Assembly (NCBI GenBank): GCA_029204225.1
Contig: CM055105.1
Span: forward strand, 18,145,226-18,209,225
Source: Diphasiastrum complanatum
Taxonomy: Eukaryota; Streptophyta; Lycopodiopsida; Lycopodiales; Lycopodiaceae
Direction of reading: 5' to 3'
Length of the DNA: 64,000 nucleotides
A model generated the notes under the pieces. The model worked only from the letters and a program-made list of their open reading frames with translations, was not told the DNA's origin and ran no database searches. Each line of letters opens with the position of its first letter. The stretch's first letter is position 1. Shown here one piece after another: positions 58,755 to 64,000 of this stretch. The position numbers and the translations under genes are program-made.

Positions 58755-60045
58755 TATTAACGTCTTTTCCATGCCAAAAGGCGTATAAGACAAATAGGAG
58801 TACAACATAGGAAATGAAACTTGGACGGAACAGTGCTGTCAACAGAAAACTAAATTAAAACGTAATTCGCTTTGTAAAAAAGCTCATCTCTCACGCAGGA
58901 GAGGAAATAAATGAACGTAGCTCAAACATCTCTCACGTAGGAGAGGGAGAAGAATCTGAAATTTTAAGTTCTGCAATTTTAACCAACACTGGGCGTCCGT
59001 TTCAAAAGAGAGCCCGGAAACCGTTGGCCTTAGCATCTGCGATAATTTTCTTTCTCTCAGTCCATTGAATGGGCGTCAAGTCTTCATCCATAAAAATAGT
59101 AGATCCCTTCAGGCAACCTCTTTTATGTAGAACCTTTTGACGAAGCAAAGCATCCTTGAAACGCAGAAACACTGTGGTGGATTGGAGCTTACCCACCCAA
59201 GCAGCAGACATGACATCTTCTTTGAGACCAAAGGTGGAATGAATGAAAGCATTTGCCTCAGCCACGGTCCTTACCCGCAAAAGAAGTTCCCCTAACTCTG
59301 ACATTGAGGACCTTGAGATCTCTTTTTTGATGTTCTTGAATTGCCGCCTTCTTCTTCATCTAATTCCAATTCATTCTTAAGGTAAGTAACATCAACGTCA
59401 AGAATGTCAACTTTGCCCTGGAGGGCCAAAACCGTATTCTCCAGAGTGGAGATTTGGAATGCTTGTTGCTTGATTAACGCAAGCAAGGATACATTGGTCT
59501 CTTGAAGAGACTCAATAAAGCGAGGGAAACCAGACAAAAAATCAGCTGAAATAGGCGGAGACAAAGAGGATGACGATGAAGGGGTGAAAGAGGGAGAGGA
59601 GGAAGAAAGAGTAGAGGGGGTAGTGGCAGTAGGAGAGGAGGTGGAGGTTGTGAGAGTAGAGGGGTAGGGGCAAGGGAGAGGAGGATTTATGAGGGGAAGT
59701 AGGAGAGGGAGGGGGTTTAGTCAAGGTAAAGGGATTTGAAGCCGTAGTAGGGATGGCTGAGAAAACAAAGGGAGAAGGGGGAGGGGTTTTCTTCTTCCCC
59801 TTCCGATTCACTGATTGCCAATCAGCCATAGTACCAATGAGAGAGGGAGGGACAGCGATGGAGGGACAACAAACGATGATGGAGGGACAGAGAAGGAGGG
59901 TATAGGATGGAGGGAACAGCGGGCAACGAGCAGCAGCAGCAGCGAACAGGCGGCGGCGGCGGCGGCGGCGGCGAGCAGCGGCAGCGCGCGCCATCACTGC
60001 AAGGCGCCATCGCGAGAAGGAGAGGGGGGCGCTGCTGCCATCGTG

Positions 60046-60048
<3 letters not shown>
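58752..60048 (-). pseudogene. ORF1-only LINE copy (ORF2 absent)
   Basis: 5'UTR GC-rich with (GCC)n at about 59952-59970. ORF1 starts MADWQSVNRKGKKK at about 59830, then a Ser/Thr/Pro-rich region, then a coiled coil (LLALIKQQAFQISTLENTVL) and, after a frame change near 59300, an RRM-like domain (LQSTTVFLRFKDALLRQKV, IFMDEDLTPIQW) ending at 59002. Only about 250 bases remain to the 3' end, so endonuclease and RT are entirely missing. The 3' tail resembles that of the LINE at 53866 (TTGTCTTATA, GGCAT, GGA..A.A) and passes into (TC)n. There are two frame changes, so it is probably not translatable now. Confidence 0.8.

Positions 60049-60130
<82 letters not shown>
60049..60130. repeat. (GA)n microsatellite between LINE and Penelope-like element
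   Basis: About 82 bases of GA. On the minus strand it lies at the cut-off end of the Penelope-like RT and at the 5' end of the LINE. Confidence 0.97.
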
Positions 60131-60133
<3 letters not shown>

Positions 60134-63100
60134 TATTCAAAAAATTGACCGTATTCTCCAAAGCGTCTTCATTTTCTATGGTGAGGTACTCCAAGGGATA
60201 GATCCATAAGGCACTATCATCGACACGAGTTTGCTTCTTGTCTAGAAATACAAGAGCATCTGTATTACTTATGAAACAAATATCATCAATATAACGGAAA
60301 GTATGTTTGAAGTCACGTAGGTATTCCACCTTTCCAAGTCTGGCAAGCCTTTTCATAAAATGTAATTCAAAGAATGACAGATACCAGTTACACCATGTAG
60401 GGGAACAGGCAAAACCCATAGGAATACCACAGACCTGTTTCCAAGTCCTGTTTCCTAATCTTACTATGCAATTGTCAATCAGTATATCATTATATTGGGC
60501 AAAGAGGTTCCATGTCAATCATAGTCCAATTATCAGTTTGATTAGTAACCCATTTCCAATCAAATTGCTTAAGGCTCGATTTCCATTGATAGGCAAGTTT
60601 TTTATTTTTACAATACTTGAATGCATACCCTATCATTCTCTGTATTATTATTTTTAGCCCATCAGGACCATTAAGAGGAATATTTTCATAGCATTTCGAG
60701 ATGTCAGTAGACTACATCGAAGTGATTTTGTCAGGCACATTAAGATTAAATTCAGTGGATGAATCGCACTGTCAGAATAGGTTGGTATCCACATTTAGGA
60801 TACTCTGGTATGAAGTTGCCTTAAGGCCTGCTGTCTCCATAAGGAGCGGAGTCAGCATACCAAGAGCTCCGGAAATAAACGTGGCCACTTTAAAAAAATA
60901 GCAGTCATGTGCGTTTGTAATCCATCTGAACGTATTTTTATGTGCCTTGAAAGTACAAAGTAAGAAAGGTAATACTTCTTTTCCTATTAGAAAATCAGGT
61001 ATTTTAGTAGTAAAAGTATCTCGGATCTCAATCATAGCCATGTCTAGTGTATTATCATTTTCTTTTGGAAACGGGGTAAAATCTGGACTCGACAAGCTCA
61101 CTAAAGCCAAATCTCTTACAAGATAGATGCACATAAAACATGGGTTATGTTGAGCCTTATCCACACCATTCACATATAGATTGGTAGTAATCCAATTACG
61201 CTCATCAATGGCATTAGTAAGTTTTTTATTCATAATACTTTTTCCATGTAGCCACTTAGTATTTTTCAAAAAGTTTGTTACAACAACTTTGCAAATCAGG
61301 GCATGTTCCATAACAGTCTCATGATCAATATTTTGATAAGTAGGTAAAAAACTTGCCAATTCGAACTATCCACGATAAAGTTCTAAAGCTACCTCATTTA
61401 TATTAGACTGGCGCAATGGGATGTGATTAAGTCCTTTGTTCAATTCATTCTTTAAAACTTTGCTTCTAATAATTCCAGTATCCATCGATACAACATGCCC
61501 AAAAATTTCCGAAATGAACTCTTTAAAACCTTTATTGTAGGCGCAAGTACAAGGTGGAATGTTGTCAACATCGAAATCACAGAAAACTTGAAAAGGTTTA
61601 TACTATTCATGCTTCGAATGTGGAAAGTAAGACCAACCAAACACGATAAGCTCAAAAGTCTCATCAATATGACCAAAAATCTAAAGTAAGGTTTCAGCAT
61701 ATAGTTGTTTAACATCAATCCTCTCAAAGCATCTGTTATAATAATGTAAATGCAAAAAAAAATTCCCTCTGTCTCTTTTAACCACTAGTCGTCGTCTACC
61801 AGTATTGTTGACCTCCAATATCCTTGTTTCTTCTAAGTCCTCCTGCACATGGATCAATCACAGTAAAAGTTCAGCTTTCTGATAGGAAGATCCTCCTTTC
61901 CACCATTGCTTTGCCCTTCTTTGCCTTTGTTTGGAAAATACTTTCTTTTCCTATTATTGCCACTGCCTGATATGACTGAGCTTGGATTGTTCGGATTGAA
62001 GGAACCCGTTTTTTTGCTAGTATTCTGGAAGTATTTGTCTTGCAAGGTAGAGAAGCTAGGTTTTTTCAAAAGACGTTCAATTTCTCGAACGTTTTCAGCA
62101 TCGCCAAGGTGTGCAAGGAGTTTAGCAGTAGGGTTTATGGAAAGTTCAATGGCAGCATCAATCATGTATTGTCGGATATATAGAAAGACAATGTGGGACT
62201 TGACAACCTCTCTAGCAGGTTTATGCAACCAAAGGAAGAAGGCGTTAAGCTGATTTTGCAGAGACGCACCAGGAAAGAAAATGGAAAGATGATTCATTAT
62301 ATACCAGATAGAGTGATCCAAACATATGATAGAAGAATTGTTTTTGCACTTATCACCGCATTTGCACTTAAAGAAGGGTCTTTTCCAGTTCCAGATTCTA
62401 GCTTGATGAAGGTTCATTCTGTTAAAGCCGGTGTCAAAATGGCCTCTAGTTCTAGCCTAGGTCTGCTCAGAAGGACATCTTGAAGGTTCGAATCTGCTCA
62501 TCTTGATAACAGTATCAAAGGCAATAGGAGTATCAAAAGAAGGATTCTTATGCAAAGCAGCAAGCTTGCATGCTTGGACTTCTTCATCAGTGAGATGAGC
62601 AAGAGCGGTCCAAAGCTCAATAGAGATAGGTGCTAGGAAGTTGACAGAAGGAAGGCTCCAAAGTTTCTAAGCAGTTTTTGCAGATTTAAATTCAATGACA
62701 CGACTAGGTACCAATGGTACTTGGCAGCTATTGGCTTGATAAAATTCAAAGGCAGATTGATTTCCCACATCACAGATTTCTTGCAAGAAAGACTCTAACT
62801 GAGAAGCACTGTCTTCATCAAGGTCTTCGGTAAAAATCAACGGGTGAGGTGAAGTAGGAGCAGTAGAAGGGACAGGAGTATCAATAGAGGAGTCACCATT
62901 TTCTTTTTCCAGGCAAGCAAATACTTTCCGAACATGCGTATTACAGAATTTTTCCTCAGCAGCAATTCGTTCAGCATAGTTTGAAAGTTCCATATAAATT
63001 TTTTCAACCATGCTAAGGGATTCCTTCTTTTTAATAAAATTTGTATAAATTTTGATCCAATCCATGATGCACATCAAATCAACATATCATCCGGGCCAGC

Positions 63101-63255
63101 AGCATTACAAGTACTCATATCATAAGAAGTAATCAAATTGTGAACTTCAACGGCCTTCTTCATGCAACATATAATAGCCTGAACAAAAGGACTAGGAGGA
63201 GGAAGGGGCTCCCCATAGCCAAGAGTAACCGCATACAACAGACCTTGTTAGCCAT
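60131..63255 (-). pseudogene. Penelope-like element, Coprina/Athena type without GIY-YIG
   Basis: Minus-strand coding remnants from about 63255. The N-terminal region includes PPPSPFVQAIICCMKKAVEV, then MDWIKIYTNFIKKKE (63077-62667). A Cys-rich block FFKCKCGDKCKNNSSIICLDH follows (62417 onward). Next come the conserved region CDFDVDNIPPC, GHVVSMDTGIIRSKVL and KGLNHIP (near 61600-61420). The RT follows: FKAHKNTFRWIT, motif A STDISKCYENIPLNGPD, motif B CGIPMGFACSPTWCNWYLSF, motif C FRYIDDICFIS. These are hallmarks of Penelope-like, telomerase-related RTs. No GIY-YIG domain is seen, but the sequence is cut off by (TC)n about 50 residues after motif C. Several stops and frame changes make it inactive. 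Confidence 0.85.
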
Positions 63256-64000
63256 AAAATACAAATAAAGGTAAAGGTTTGGTGCTACCCCGACCAAAGG
63301 GTAGCCGGGGTGGCATCACAGATGCTAGAGAGAGAGTAACAAGATTTCACATAGTCCCTCTTGACAAGTCAAGACCAAACCCTTTGAACCCTTCAATTTA
63401 TAGCATAACAGGTAAAAATACAACTATATAAAGTTTAACAATACAGAGTACCATAAAGCGAAGCAAGTTTTAAGACACCCAGATGTTACCTACCACCATC
63501 CCACACAACAAAACCGCACAAGTTAGTCGCGTGAGGAAGACAGGTGTCATAGCTGAGCATCAGTTGTAATTCATGTCCGAAACAAGATTCACCACTTTAT
63601 GAGCTAGGTTGAATAAAAAACAAGTGCATCCAATCTTCCCAATCATTCATTTCATAGCTTAGCAATACTTTTTGCCCTTTTAACGAAGCCGTATCAGGGC
63701 AGATGCCATACTGATCAGTAAAGGAGCAAAAAGAACGTATTAATTTCACATATACATTCTTCATGTAAGCAGCTATCTTTCATTACACAGATGGACAGAG
63801 ACTGGCCGATGGTCACAGCGCTAGGTACTAGAGCACCACCGTGCTATACTAGCCCCCACAAGCCTCCCGTATCAGTTTACCGAGAGTCAAAGCGCCGAAC
63901 AACTTGGGCAAATCCATGCCATTTAAGTGTACCATGGTCGAGCTCTATATAATTACTTGACTTTACTTATATTAACTAGACACTGGATGTAGAGAGAAAA
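63256..64000. other. 5' flank of the Penelope-like element, unassigned
   Basis: No ORF. A small hairpin (GCTACCC/GGGTAGC, 63284-63305) lies just upstream of the first coding remnant. I searched by eye for the hammerhead core CTGATGA...GAAA reported in some Penelope-like elements and did not find it here. No telomere-type (TTTAGGG)n is present. Confidence 0.45.

Noticed and set aside
60131-60518. Host telomerase, group II intron or LINE RT for the YIDD-containing frame
   Set aside because: The KGLNHIP block, motif A DISKCYENIP and motif B GIPMGFACSPTWCN fit Penelope-like RTs. TERT-specific and intron-maturase features are absent.
60131-64000. Hammerhead ribozyme or telomeric repeats attached to the Penelope-like element
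   Set aside because: No CTGATGA...GAAA core and no TTTAGGG-type array were found by eye. The element is truncated, so absence here says little about the family.

Overview
The window looks like nuclear DNA from a large-genome land plant. The supported host genes have many introns and GT/AG splice sites. Most of the rest is LTR retrotransposon debris (Ty1/copia and Ty3/gypsy chromoviruses), LINEs and very long (GA)n/(TC)n microsatellites. A Penelope-like element of the class without an endonuclease, which I recall being reported in plants from a Selaginella, makes a seed-free vascular plant (lycophyte or fern) more likely than a flowering plant. That is an inference. I see no bacterial operons, rRNA genes or tRNA genes.

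Layout. 1-3.4 kb: edge of an unidentified spliced ORF, microsatellites, a GC-rich minisatellite and an internally deleted copia element. 3.4-6.3 kb: AT-rich intergenic DNA with small tandem duplications. 6.3-10.4 kb (minus): the best host gene, a five-exon ubiquitin enzyme in which an RBR-type RING1 plus IBR is fused to a UBE2O/BIRC6-like E2 core; candidate upstream exons lie at 11.2 and 11.7 kb. 12.5-13.4 kb: a fold-back element. 13.5-18.5 kb: gag and copia remnants and a reversed chromovirus LTR plus leader. 18.9-26.6 kb: a gypsy element with two LTRs and another LTR element apparently nested inside. 28.2-34.3 kb: a young, nearly complete chromovirus with a target-site duplication. 35.5-36.0 kb: a GC-rich ORF of unknown function. 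39.1-47.4 kb: two related copia copies on the minus strand and a plus-strand integrase fragment. 47.6-48.1 kb: a periodic array of hairpin-forming palindromes. 48.1-52.7 kb: little recognisable. 52.7-56.9 kb (minus): exons of a coiled-coil gene whose intron holds a LINE. 57.1-63.3 kb (minus): copia remnant, an ORF1-only LINE, then the Penelope-like element.

The two host genes share no evident pathway. Most of the remaining sequence is explained by repeated insertion and decay of retroelements. The most interesting points are the E3-E2 fusion that lacks the usual RBR catalytic RING2, the endonuclease-lacking Penelope-like element, two LINE copies each bounded by (TC)n on both sides, and the hairpin array with compensatory base changes. 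Coordinates were read by eye and may be off by a few bases at splice sites and repeat edges.
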